64,000 nt of DNA. Origin: Chiridota heheva. Taxonomy: Eukaryota; Echinodermata; Holothuroidea; Apodida; Chiridotidae. Made by a program: the position numbers and the translations under genes. A model generated the notes under the pieces. The model searched no databases, had not been told where the DNA came from, and worked only from the letters and a program-made list of their open reading frames with translations. Positions 45,768-57,424 of this stretch are shown here, in pieces. The stretch's first letter is position 1. Each line of letters starts with the position of its first letter. The stretch is from contig JAIGNY010004520.1 in NCBI GenBank assembly GCA_020152595.1, forward strand, positions 2,881,001 to 2,945,000, in the 5' to 3' direction.

Positions 45768-46940
45768 CTGTAAGATACAAACATGGAGAGTTAGGATGAT
45801 ACAACATCAAACTTGATAAGTGTACCAGCAAACACACAATATTCAAAGAGAGTAGGCTATGGATTTGTAACATTAGACAAAACATTTAACAAACTTTATC
45901 TTCTTTACAACATGATATAGGTACAGTAATCTTTAAACCAGAACCAAAAGGTATGCTTTTTTTTTGTTTTGATAAGCTGATTGATTTGCAAAATTTGTAT
46001 TAACTGTCATGTCATTGCATAGGCCTATCATGAAATATTTGTTCCATGATATTTATACATAAGCCACACCATGCACATCAATAGTTGACAATATCATTCT
46101 TGCACAATAACAACGATATACGGGCGTGTACTACCTTCATAAGCTTGTACGCACGTACAATGCAATAAGTTAGTACAGTGTGTACACACGTAAACGCTAT
46201 GTAAAATGTATAAGTTTTTTGTTGTATGCACACGTAAAGTATCTAAATTTGTGTCAAACTTCCAAGTGCTCTGCCTGGATATTTGTTTTCTTAAGTTATG
46301 GGAATGTCTTCTTTTTTCCACGAAGATAGGAAGTCTTCCCTTCAGACTGTCGCAATTAAGAAATATGCGATAACCAGGTGAAATTTGAAGGTCAAATTTT
46401 GCCTCACTTACGTTTATGATGCAGTAGTCAGTACGTCCATTACATGAAGTTGCAAGCCTAATGTACTCGTAAAATGCTGTTTTTGTGAACGAAACACTGA
46501 ATGTTCGTTAGGGTTCACAGTCCCTCAGCATTTACGAAACATTAAAGCATTTGTGCACAATTTAGACACAACAATAGGACGTAAAATGGCAAAGATCGTT
46601 CAAATTTGTAAAACGTTGGTGTTCAGTGCAGAGGGCCTAATGGTATGAAATTGTGCCGTTGACCTCACAGCACAAATTGTGAAAGAAGTATTGAGAACTT
46701 TCGGCAGCAAATTCCTTGTAATCTGTAGATGAGACGACAAATTTTGCATATCAGAAAACTTGTGTGAATGGAGTTGGATACAGTTTATACAAAGTTTTCT
46801 GTTTGGTATGGAATGTCCTAACCAATTAAAGTCTCTGAATAGTTCAGTGAAATACCTATTTCTGTATGCATATACTGTTGATTAGTGTGTGAAATTGTGT
46901 TTTCAATGGGCTTGACCTCATACGCTAATAAATTGTGCAG
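45768..46940. other. CCDC6 intron, no recognised feature
   Basis: A/T-rich. Around 45955-46080 there is a match to 59700-59830 (TTTGTATTAACTGTCATGT, TATTTGTTCCAT), the leading edge of the interspersed A/B repeat described next. Confidence 0.4.
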
Positions 46941-47094
46941 ACAATCAGGATTCCTCCAGAATTTGATTGGTCCATTATGGTCACGTGAATTTTAACCATG
47001 TGACATTATTTAAATTAGATTTCCGGAAATTACTGATTCCGATATTAAAAGCTTGATAGCAAAGTATGATGCAAAAACAGTTGCTCGTTTTAGC

Positions 47095-48740
47095 TATTTC
47101 AAGAATTTATCAGTAAGCCCTGCCTACTCATTAATATTCATGGTAACTACCACAACATTGAAACATATGTCCAGACCATGACCCCTGCCTGATATAGAAT
47201 AAATCTGATACATCGTTCATGAGATGCCATGTTTACATCATTAAGGACTTTCAAATTAAGCCAAGCCCACAATGCATAATAATGAAATCTGCTGATAACA
47301 TAAGCATGTACACAATAACCAACAAAATTATCCTGCCTAATATGACACAAAACTGAAGTACAGTGGCTCATTCATCACTTTTTCAAATTTTCACTTAGGC
47401 CCTGCCAACTTATCAATATGCATGATATCACCAGCAAAAACAATAAGGCACATTTATGGACCATAGGCTATCTGTGTACCAAATATGACATGAATCCATT
47501 TTACTATTACCCATTGGGCACAACTACAGACCATGGGTTATATGTGTACCAAATATGACATGAATTCAGTTTACCATTCTTGAAATACCATGCCCACAGG
47601 CTCTATTCAGCAAAATCATATTAAGCCCCGCCCACTATGCATATCATTAAATTTAATGCTTCTAAAATCATGAAGATGGACACACCAGCTAACATCATAA
47701 TTATCCCAAATATGAAACAAAAGAGACATGTAATTGTTACATTATAAAAATTTCAAGATTTTTACATTAAGCCCCGCCTACTCATTATTATGCAGAACAT
47801 CACCATCAAAAACAATAGGCCACATATACAGACCATGGGCTATCTGTGTACCAAACATGACATGAATCTAGTTTACCGGTCTTCAGATAAGGTATTTACA
47901 AGCTTTTTTCAGCAAAATCATATTCAGCCCCACCCATTATGCATATTAATACAATTCAACAAGTTTACATCATGAACATGGACACATCAGCTAACATCAT
48001 ATTTATACCACATATGAATTAAAACAGACACACTGTTGGTAAAATATAAACATTTGAAGATTTTTACATTTACGGGGGGAGGGGGTAATCTTGGTGTATT
48101 TGGGTAAGCTGGGGTAAAAAAGCCCCATTTTTGACTTATTGTAAAATATAAATATGTGGTTTTTAGCATTACATATCTTCTCTATTATGACTCATCAATA
48201 TATGCAGAACGTCACCATCAAAAACAATAGGGCACATTTACGGACCATGGGCTATCTGTGTAGCAAATATGACATGAATCCATTTTACTATTCTTGAGTT
48301 ACCGTGTTTACAAGCTTTTTTCAGCTTTTTCTATTAGGCCCTGCCCACTATGCATATCAATGAAATTCAACATTTTTACATCATGAACATGTACACATCA
48401 ACTAACATTATAACTACACCCAATATGAAACAAAACAGACATGCTGTTGCTAAAAAAAAATATCTATTCATGAACCACATCCACCATGCAGATCAATAAA
48501 AATGTTGACATTAGCATTTGCACAATAATTAACAACATCATCAAAGCAAGTATGATGCAAAAAGGATTGTTCATTTATCCAATTTCAAGATTTTTACATT
48601 AAGCCCACCTACTCATTAATATGCATGACATCACCATTAAAAAAAAATAGGGCACATCTACAGACCATGGGCTATCTGTGTACCACATATGACATGAATC
48701 TAGTTTATCGTTCTTGATATATTGTGTATACGAGCTGGCC
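47095..48740 (+). repeat. A/B tandem repeat, ~300-bp period (TTAAGCCCCGCCCACTATGCAT family), cluster 1
   Basis: About five diverged units, each with two half-units. One has TTAAGCCCCGCCTACTCATT, AATATGCATGACATCACC and a GGGCACAT.TACAGACCATGG block with GGCTATCTGTGTACCA. The other has TTAAGCCCCGCCCACTATGC, ATATTAATGAAATTC and a TACATCATGAACATG segment. A second cluster is at 59780-62660, so the unit is both tandem and dispersed. Confidence 0.88.
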
Positions 48741-48759
48741 GTCACAATCATACACACAT

Positions 48760-48837
48760 AAATACATGCATACATACATACATACACATGCATGCATACA
48801 TGCATACATACATACACACATACATACATACATACAT
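48760..48837 (+). repeat. (ACAT)n microsatellite
   Basis: Imperfect ACATACATGCATACAT run. It resumes at 49262-49318 after an intervening inverted-repeat element. Confidence 0.9.
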
Positions 48838-49261
48838 CTGGCCTCCCAGTGACTCTTTTTTAAAATAAAGGTTTTTTTAAAGGTTGGAAAAGTTGAAATA
48901 AAAGTTTTTAAAGGTTTTGAATTTAAATAAAAAGGTTTATAAAGGTTAACTCATGGAATAAATTTTCATACAATGAGCATATTCTGGGGCAAAAGGCAGT
49001 TGGTGGCGCCAAAAGTCCATTACTAACGTGAAATTGGAAATTTTATTTTGGTCCCGCTACTTTTTAAATGTGTGTTGAGAACAGATATGCTATTAAATGT
49101 ATGTGTATACTTACCAATGAAGCTAAAACCTTGGCACTCGAATCATTTACCTTACTTAACTTTGAAAATAAAGGTTTTTAAAGGTTTTAAAGGTTATTTT
49201 GAAAGGAATAAAGGGTCCAATTTGTCAATAACGGTTTTTAAAGGTTTTACCGGGAGGCCTG
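48838..49261. mobile_element. TIR element inside an (ACAT)n microsatellite
   Basis: Ends CTGGCCTCCCAGT / ACCGGGAGGCCTG are inverted, and both flanks are (ACAT)n. The interior is rich in AAAGGTTTTTAAAGG. The microsatellite context prevents a clean reading of the target duplication, so superfamily is unassigned. Confidence 0.7.
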
Positions 49262-49318
49262 ATACATACATACATACATACACACACATACATACATACA
49301 TACATACATATATACATA
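49262..49318 (+). repeat. (ATAC)n microsatellite, right part
   Basis: Continuation of the tetranucleotide run after the TIR element. Confidence 0.9.
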
Positions 49319-49429
49319 CACTAGAGCTGTGAACGTCTAGGGATTTTGGTAAATGTGTTCACACCAAAAATGCGAGCGTGTATCGTTTAGCGTGTTTAGT
49401 ATAGTAATTTTCGGAAGTTGCTGTTGGAT

Positions 49430-49965
49430 TGAAAGGGTTTCTCTTCAATATTGATTCGAAGGGTTTCTTTTTAATATGGATTTAAAGGGTTCCTTTTTAG
49501 TATGGGTTAAAAGGCTTCCTTTTTAGTATGGATTCAAGTTTCTTTTCAATACAGATTAAAAAGGTTGCTTTTTAATATAGATTCAAAGGGTTTCTTTTCA
49601 ATATAAATTAAAATAGTTTCCTTTAAATGTGGATTCAAAGGGTTTTTCTTCAAAATGATTCAAAGAGTTTCTTTTTATTATAGATTCAAAGGGTTTCTTT
49701 TCAATATAATATCAAAAAGGTTTTCAATATAGATTCAAAAGGTTCCTTTTGTATTTGGATTCAAAGGGCTTTTTTTACAATATGGATTCAAAGGTTTCTT
49801 TACAATATGGATTCAAAGGGTTTCTTTTCAATATGGATCGAAAAGGCTCCTTTTCAGAACAGATTCAAAGGGTCCTTTTCAATACGGATTCAAAGGGTCC
49901 TTTTCAATATGGATTCAAAGGGTTTCTTTTTAATATGGATTCAAAGGGTTTCTTTTCAATATGAA
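49430..49965 (+). repeat. 26-bp minisatellite, GATTCAAAGGGTTTCTTTTCAATATG
   Basis: About 20 units reading ATGGATTCAAAGGGTTTCTT then TTCAATA, with TTTTTAATA and TACAATA variants. It is the reverse complement of the 52.3-53.97 kb array. Open frames are repeat-derived. Confidence 0.95.
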
Positions 49966-50945
49966 CTATTGGCAGATGCTGAAAATTTACTTTAGATTAG
50001 CTCTTGACAACAAGAAAAGAAAAACTACAACCGCAAGCAAATTTCCAGGGCTTGGAGGGTTTCTACAGACATAATTGCTCAGAAAATCAAGGAAGTTCCA
50101 ATGTAAGTACCAAGTCTTTCTAGAGCATCGATCCAGTTTGCATACCATCAGACCCAGTCCACATGCAAGCTATAGTATATAGCACTCAACAACTCACTGA
50201 AAATATAGTTTAGATTAACCCTTGACAACAAGAAAAGAAAAACTACAACCGCAAGCAAATTTCCAGGGCTTGGAGGGTTTCTACAGAAATATTTGCTAAG
50301 AAAATCAAGAAAGTTTCAATGTAAGTACCAAGTCTTTCTAGAGCATTGCATCCAGTTTGCATCCCACCTGACCCATTCCACATGCAAGCTACAGTATATA
50401 GCACTCAACAAATCAAAACTATTGGCAGATGCTGAAAATGTAGTTTAGATTAACCTTTGACAACAAGAAAAGGAAAACTACAGCCGCAAGCAAATTTCCA
50501 GGGCTTGAAGGATTTTTACAGACATAATTGCTCAACAAATTAAGGAAGTTCCAAGTCTTTCTAGAGCATTGCATCTAATTTGCATACCACCTGACCCATT
50601 CCACATACAAGCAACAGTATATAGCACTCAACGAAACAAAACTATTGGCAGATGCTGAAAATTTAGTTTAGATTAACCCTTGACAACAAGAAAAGGAAAA
50701 GTACAACTGCAAGCAAATTTCCAGGGCTTGGAGGGTTTCTACAGACATAATTGCTCAGAAAATCAAGGAAGTTCCCATGTAAGTAATAAGTCTTTCTAGA
50801 GCATTGCATCCAGTTTGCATCCCATCAGACCCATTCCACATACAAGCTACAGTATATATCATTCAACAAATCAAAACTATTGGCAGATGCTGAAAATGTA
50901 GTTTAGATTAACCCTTGACAACAAGAAAAGGAAAACTACGACTGC
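49966..50945 (+). repeat. ~230-bp tandem repeat, five copies, adjoining the CCDC6 cassette exon
   Basis: Copies begin near 49972, 50195, 50430, 50655 and 50888 at GCTGAAAAT(T/G)TAGTTTAGAT. They continue through CTTGACAACAAGAAAAGGAA, GCAAATTTCCAGGGCTTGG, GTCTTTCTAGAGCATTGCAT and CACATACAAGC(T/A)ACAGTATATAG. The fifth copy diverges after GCAAACAAATTT and runs into the 39-nt exon region. On the minus strand this is intron immediately downstream of that exon. Confidence 0.92.
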
Positions 50946-51023
50946 AAACAAATTTGTATGGGCAGAAGGATTTCTGCAGCGGTTCATTCAACAATACAAA
51001 CTGCTCATGCAGACTAGACTCAC

Positions 51024-51062
51024 CCACGTCAGCAAAAGGGTCTTTGACTGGTTTTTTAGTTG
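51024..51062 (-). CDS. CCDC6: Candidate 39-nt in-frame cassette exon of CCDC6
   Basis: Between the conserved CCDC6 exons is a short open segment with a strong acceptor (CATTTTCTTGCAG) and strong donor (GTGG|GTGAGT). It starts and ends in phase 1, exactly the phase of the junction it interrupts. Its length is divisible by three, so inclusion inserts 13 residues: an alanine plus TKKPVKDPFADV. The insert is compatible with the proline/serine-rich linker. I do not recall an equivalent in vertebrate CCDC6. It lies at the edge of a five-copy ~230-bp intronic tandem duplication. Prediction only; it could be a pseudo-exon. Confidence 0.5.
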
Positions 51063-51119
51063 CTGCAAGAAAATGTTTGTGATATAACACTAAATATAAA
51101 CCTACTGGAGCTTTCAAAA

Positions 51120-52305
51120 ACTGTCAAATCTACAACTACGCAACTTCACTTTTCCTGAACATAATGAGAATGGAAATTCAGCAGTTTCAGAGTTCAATAG
51201 CAAAGACTCCAATCCCAATACCAGCTTGAGCCAGGGTTGGAAATAAATATTGGTTTATCACTTCCTCGTCAGATTTCCTTGCTTTTCACAAGTCCATACT
51301 GTTTTCTTTACCTATGATATATATGGACTATATATAAATATATGCCGGCAATATTGAAATGTCTGAGTTTCCACTAGCCCGAAAGGTTTGAACTCTTGAA
51401 ATTGTGCTAGTCCAAACATTCACTCAGCTACCACAGGGCAGCGCTCGAAATTAACGTAGGCCCGCTAGCCCAGGGCAAGTCGAACTTACATCCAGGCTAG
51501 CTGAGACTGATCTTTCCCAGCCCGCCAGGCAAGTAGCCAGAAAAAAATATATACCTTAAACTTTTCAAAAATACATTATTACACATCACTTACACAAGCC
51601 AAAATGCATAATTGTCCACTTCGATAAGGTTGAAAAGCCATAATTAACGAAAAACTTGACGAAAGCCTTGTAGTATTGTAGGGGCCTAATTTTGTATCAT
51701 CATGTTACATATTTCATAACAAACTTTTGCATACTTTTTTATTGTTCTGACATTGTTTTAAGTGTGGTTTTTCGTACTCAAAACAGATTTTGCTATACAT
51801 AACGTTAGTTTTACGACTGGGGTATGTGAAAATATATTTGAGTTGAAAGAAAAGCATGGTTTACTTTTCTCTTTTCTCTGTAGGGACCAAGGTTTTTAAG
51901 CTTTTTGGCATACATTTTCTCAGGCAAGTCAGCAGACCATTTGGGCTAGTAGGAAAGGAGTCAAGCTAGCCTGCAGGCTAGTGGTTAAAGTGTGCTAATA
52001 TGAACCCTGCCACAGGGCCAGCAATTTTATCTAAATTTCTAAAGATCTCCAGTTTGAGAAGTGCTCAGAATTAGTTACTGCACTTATTCAAACTGGCAAT
52101 AAACAAACACAACAAGGCAAACACAAACCATCTTAACTGGTTAATCACATTACATATAATGTTAAAATCACAAGAATTCAGAGAAAATTACATCACTAAA
52201 ATTCCTGGCAGAAAAAAACTTCATATTTTGTTGAGAAGAAAAATGATACTGTATGTTTTTATAGCAGGAAAGCAATATTGTTATTGGGCTAGCACATAAC
52301 ATACC
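51120..52305. other. CCDC6 intron, no recognised gene
   Basis: Around 51420-52010 an inverted pair of short phrases (CGCTAGCCCAGGGCAAGTCG near 51469; CTCAGGCAAGTCAGCAGACC and GGCTAGTAGGAAAGG near 51920) suggests a degraded element. Otherwise unremarkable. Confidence 0.35.
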
Positions 52306-52309
52306 TCCT

Positions 52310-53965
52310 TTGTTCCTTTAAACCCCCCTTTTAAACCCATATTGAAAAGAAATACCTTGAATCCACATTGAAAAGAAACCCTTTGAATTCATATTGAAAA
52401 GAAACCTGTTGAATTGATATTGAAATGAAGCACTTTCGATCTATATTGTAAAGAAACCCTTTGAATCCATATACAAAAGAAACCTTTTGAATCCATATTA
52501 AAAAGGAACCCTTTTAATATCATACTAAAAAGAAACCCTTTGAATCTATATTGTAAAGAAACCCTTTGAATCCATATACAAAAGAAACCTTTTGAATCCA
52601 TATTAAAAAAGGACCCTTTGAATCCAATTGAAAAAAACAACCTTTGAATCTATACTAACAAGGAACCCTTTGAATCTATATTGAAAAGAAACTCTTTGAA
52701 TCCATACTGAAAAGGGGCCCTTTAAATCAAATTGAAGAGAAACCGTTTGAATCCACATTTAAAGGAAACTATTTCAATTAATATTGAAAAGAAACCCTTT
52801 GAATCCATATTGAAAAGAAACCCTTTGAATCCATATTAAAAAGAAACCCTTTGAATCCATATTGAAAAGAAACCCTTTGAATCCGTATTGAAAAGGACCC
52901 TTTGAATTTGTATTGAAAAGGACCCTTTAAATCCGTACTGAAAAGAAACCTTTTCGATCCATATTGGAAAGAAACCCTTCGAATCCACATTGTAAAAAAA
53001 CCCTTGAATCCAAATATATAAAATAAAAATTGAATCCATATTGAAAAGGAACCTTTTTAATATCATATTGAAAAGAAACCCTTTGAATCAATATTGAAAA
53101 GAAACCCTTTAAATCCATACTGAAGAAAAACCTTTTAAATCCACATATAAAAGAAACTATTTCAATTCATATCAAAAAGAAACCCTTTGTATCCTATTGG
53201 AAATAAAACCCTTTGAATCCATATCGAAAAGGACCCTTTGAATCCATACTGAAAAGGAACCCTTTCAATCCATATTGAAAAGAAACCCATTGAATTTAAA
53301 TTGTAAAGAAACCCTTTAATCCATACTAAAATTAACCCTTTTAATCCATATTGAAAAGAAACCCTTTGAATCTATATTGAAAAGCAACCTTTTGAATCTG
53401 TATTGAAAAGAAACTTGAATCCATACTTAAAAGGAACCCTTTCAATCCATATTGAAAAGAAACCCTTTGAATCAATATTGAATAGAAACCCTTTGAATCC
53501 ACATTTAAAGGAAACCTTTTGAATCCATATTGAAAAAGAACCCTTTCAATCCATATTGTAAAGGAACCCTTTGAATCCATATACAAAAGAAACCCTTTCA
53601 ATCCATATTAAAAAGGAACACTTTTAATGTCATACTAAAAAGAAACCCTTTGAATCTATATTGAAAAGAAACCCTTTTAATCCCTACTGAAAAGAAACCC
53701 TTTCAATCCATATTGAAAAGGAACCCTTTCAATCCATATTGAAAAGAAACCCTTTGAATCAATATTGAAGAGAAACCCTTTGAATCCACATTTAAAGGAA
53801 ACTATTTCAATTCATATTAAAAAGAAACGTTTTGCAGCCATATTGAAAAGAAACCCTTTGAATCCATATTGAAAAGAACCCTTTGACTCCATACTGAAAA
53901 GGAACCCTTTCGATCCACTGAAAAGAAACCCTTTGAATCTATATTGAAATGAAACCCTTTGGTTT
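52310..53965 (-). repeat. 26-bp minisatellite, inverted relative to 49.4-50.0 kb
   Basis: About 62 units of AAACCCTTTGAATCCATATTGAAAAG. Subtypes (GGAACCCTTTCAATCC, CACATTTAAAGGAAACTATT) recur as ordered blocks, so higher-order units were duplicated. With the 49.4-kb array it makes a giant inverted repeat around a 2.3-kb spacer holding the candidate CCDC6 cassette exon. Confidence 0.95.
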
Positions 53966-54569
53966 AGACCCCTTGAGATGTGATTTTATTGGAACCCTAT
54001 GAAGCTAGTGGTGCATCTGCATTATATTAGGTTAACCTATGTGGACTCAAAGGGAAGTATCAAAGTTCTGGGTTAACACCAAGGTCACAAGTATTGCATA
54101 CATTCTAATAAAGCAATAATTTGCACCTCAACAATGAAAACAATTTGAAAGCCAAATATTGCTGCTATGCTAGCAATTTATGTAATTCGCATATTTCCCA
54201 CCGTGACATTTGACACTTCTGAGGCAGTCAGTAAGTGTTATGTCTGCAAGGTAACAATACTGCTGCACTGCTAACTATATAATTAATTCATCCTGACCAG
54301 CGCCGCTTCGCACTTCAGTAATGACACATCCAATTTTGAAGTGGTACAAGTTACATCCAGGTACCTATCAATATCGCTTCTATTCATTACGAGTATACAG
54401 GATAGAGGACAGATTTTGCATCTCATTAGTGATACTTCTAAAGTGGTGCATGTTATAACTATGGCTGATAGTGCTGATGTATCAAACATAATAGGGCACT
54501 CCACAATTGAGTGGTAATCCATGGAATTATAACTCCAATCCAATGATTAATTATCATTATTAATTTTGG
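53966..54569. other. CCDC6 intron, no recognised feature
   Basis: At 54300-54480 there are two loosely similar phrases (GACACATCCAATTTTGAAGTGG / GATACTTCTAAAGTGG with GTACAAGTTA / GTGCATGTTA). No exon. Confidence 0.35.
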
Positions 54570-54835
54570 AGCAGGTTTAGCAAAGAGCAACTACACCTAT
54601 TCCCAAAGTAAGGAATCTTTCTTATGCATCTAGTCTGCGAAGTATTGGTTTGACCACACTTGAGTTGAGAAGAGTATGTGGCAATATATAGTTTTAAAAT
54701 TTCTATCTTACATTTTCTCAAAGAGTTGTTAATGAGTGGAATGGATTGCCCGAGTGGATGGTTAGCTCTGATCCTGTTTACAATTTCAAGATCAACTTTG
54801 ATAAGTTCTTTAGTAACTTTGGGCATCTTTGATTT
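54570..54835 (+). mobile_element. LINE reverse-transcriptase C-terminal fragment, copy 2
   Basis: Frame-broken relative of 40690-41062. Recognisable pieces are TTLELRRVCGN and FSQRVVNEWNGLPEWMVS, followed by FKINFDKFFSNFGHL and a stop. Relative to copy 1 it lacks a central ~100 bp. Antisense in the CCDC6 intron. Confidence 0.82.
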
Positions 54836-55900
54836 AATTCAGTTTTTCTGACAGGTGACAAACCTTTCTTAGCCTCTCATCTTGTTGTTATGTTAAAAAC
54901 AAAGTCCCCAATTTACTGCAGTGCCTGCACTGTTCTCCTTGTTCACTCTTCTATACCAGGCCATGCTTCCATGCTAGCATGATAAATGAGAACACATCAG
55001 TAGACCAGCACAAATTGGTTAAACTTCCAAAGCTTTGATTAGTTTGATCTGTACTTCCACACTTAACTTATGCTGAAGGGAAATGTCTTTCAAAAACCAT
55101 GCAAGCAAACCACCTGACTCACCCCTCTCGTTAAAGATGAATGATTTCTTTGTGCCTGTTAATGAGGAGATTTCAGACTGTCCTTAAATTCAGTTAATAC
55201 TTAAATACCAAATATGAAAAACAAATTCATCATTCATTTAAAAAAAAGTCAATTCATGCATAGCTTATCATAAAAATTTAATGTCCCCTTGTACCCACAA
55301 ATTGAACATTAAATCACATTTATTAGAGTTTTTTGTGTGCGTTATGTTGTCAAATAAATTACATTTTATGACAATGTACATTCCTCACCAATACCAAATT
55401 TCACCACTTCAAATTTGTGGACAAAAGCTGGACGAGCAGCTGCTGACAGACTAAGATGAATAAGATTGTTTTCTGGACCTATTCCTTATGAGGGGAGAAG
55501 ACATTAAGTCAAGTCACAAAATGTTACACAAAAAAGAGATTCACCATTTTCAGCTTGGCAAAACGCACATTTCATATGCCATATTCAATGGAATAAAAAT
55601 TGATGATGCTTACAAAATTTTGGTTACTGCGTTTTAGTGGTTTAATAAATCAGATATGTCTATCTTCCACCATAATTAGAAGATGTTAGTAATGCCATAC
55701 ATCCGCACTTTCATCAGTTTCTGCTTTATATACTTCTGAACATGCTTCTTGTCTTAAGCCTCTATCAAAATTATATCAAGACTGGGTCTAACTCCACTTT
55801 AAATGTAAGCAATCTTTGCACTAACCATCTCCCCCATACTCAATCATGCCTCGTATCACAAGAAAGAAATATATTTCTGTGAATTTGAGCACTAACGCAC
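54836..55900. other. CCDC6 intron immediately downstream of the SSLEMDDER exon
   Basis: A/T-rich unique sequence, no feature recognised. Confidence 0.45.
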
Positions 55901-56158
55901 CTGGAGATATTGGCCTGTTAGGGCTGGGACTCGGTGAATAAGGAATAGGGCTGGAGATGGTGCGGGGGCGTACTCCCATCATGGCCATCTCATTGAATTG
56001 TCTCTCGTCATCCATCTCAAGACTTGACTCGCTCTCTGAGAGGTGCCGGCTGAGTGCCTCCCGTCTCTCCTGTTCCAGCAAGAGCTTCCTCTGCAGATGC
56101 AGGTTCTCTTCTTTCAGCTCTCTTTCCTCTTGCTCGTACTGGGCCATTCTTTCTCTCT
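55901..56158 (-). CDS. CCDC6: CCDC6 orthologue, third exon in window ([13 protein letters not shown] block)
   Basis: A 258-nt exon encoding the end of the coiled coil and the most conserved CCDC6 block: [54 protein letters not shown], then [20 protein letters not shown] and RPISP. The SSLEMDDER and RPRT(I/V)SSPIPY(S/T)PSPS motifs identify the gene with near certainty. The acceptor is TTTTTGACCAG and the donor is CCAG|GTGCGT, leaving phase 1. The S/P-rich tail is the kind of region that carries proline-directed phosphosites in vertebrate CCDC6. That role here is inferred. Confidence 0.95.
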
Positions 56159-57260
56159 CTGGTCAAAAATAAAACATATTTAAAATGAAAGATCATTTGC
56201 TGTGCAAAAAGGAACAAAGAGTAGGGTAATTAGATAATTTCCAAGAATGTAGAATTTGTTAAGCTGACAAAACCCAACAAAATAATCAATTAACAGACAG
56301 TAATGATAATGATACCCCCTCCCCCCCTTCCCCAGCACCACCAAAAAACACTTAACCCTTTGGAGTCAAATGGGCAATTCTATTTGACACATAAAGCCCA
56401 TGGAGCAATTCACTATGACATGTAAATCTATCTGACTTACACAATGAGGAATGCCCTCAATGTTAAATAATTTTTTGTAGGACAGCGAATGGGCCATCCT
56501 GAATGAATTACACAATCAAGATGCTGGTTGTTTGAAGGTGGGAGGAGGAGGGGAGGGGGATTGGCACAATTGATTATGATTTAAATCAAGAGAAAAGCCT
56601 GTCATGTTGACTTTTTTAAGCCCCACTACAATTACCAAAGGTTAAGAAATCCTTTTCCACCTACATATGCCATTCAGTGTTCCCAAGGTATCCCCTTGAT
56701 AGGACTTCAATTTTGGAAAACGGAGGCACATTTTACCCACATGTTATCTTTAAGTGCTTTATACCTTCCGCTCTTCAATCATTGCCAAACAACAGAAATC
56801 TGCAACAAGAACCACATTCACATTTTTGTTATTTGTGTATAACCTTGCAGCTCCAGATATTTTTTTTGCAAAAAGGAAGATGGGTATCATTCTGTTGCAA
56901 GCTCAAACTATATTTGTTCTGCTCCTCGGTTTTTCTACAATCTCGGTTTTTCTCCCTTGCTAAATACCAGATATAAATTTGTGTACGGTAGGCAAAATGT
57001 TTTTCTTGTCAACAGCAGTAGAGGTGTACTGAAATTGAGGTTGTGAATACTTGTTTTGTAAATCTGTTCCATCATCATTCCCCATCTGATTCATCCTTAT
57101 AATTCTTGTTTTTATCCCCCACATATATTTTGTGGGGGATAAAACATCAAAGCAAAAGAAAGAAGAAAACAAAACCTGGTGGTGTAGTCAACAGAAATGC
57201 ACCAAAATTTAATTTGAAGGTCTAAGTGAAATTACAGCAGGTCGTACCATGAGTACTTAC
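56159..57260. other. CCDC6 intron, 1.1 kb
   Basis: Bounded by consensus splice sites. Contains two C- or G-rich tracts (56315-56340 and 56535-56560). A 99-codon plus-strand frame here has no support. Confidence 0.5.
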
Positions 57261-57424
57261 GTTCTACTCGCGTTGAGAGTAACTGACTCCTTAGCTTCCT
57301 GACTTCGTTCCTAAGCTGTTCCACGTATCTTGACATGCTTTCTGTAGAATCTCCATTTTTCACATCATGAGGAGATGGCGAGGATGGGGCAGACACAGGC
57401 TGGTCTAGCTGTTGTTGTAAATCT
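57261..57424 (-). CDS. CCDC6: CCDC6 orthologue, second exon in window
   Basis: A 164-nt exon completing arginine and encoding DLQQQLDQPVSAPSSPSPHD, then a VKNGDSTESMSRYVEQLRNE segment and VRKLRSQLLSTRVE. LDQPVSAP.SP is a diagnostic CCDC6 motif separating two coiled-coil blocks. The acceptor is in TTTTTTATCAG and the donor is GAAC|GTAAGT. Compared with my recollection of the human protein, the serine/proline linker is somewhat longer and the coiled-coil register resumes at the RYVEQLRNEV stretch. The downstream intron is about 1.1 kb. Confidence 0.93.

Noticed and set aside
45443..45799. 118-codon plus-strand open frame antisense to a CCDC6 exon
   Set aside because: Shadow of the minus-strand CCDC6 exon at 45640-45767. 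The minus reading has consensus splice sites and matching phase.
55957..56172. 71-codon plus-strand serine-rich frame
   Set aside because: Antisense shadow of the CCDC6 SSLEMDDER exon.
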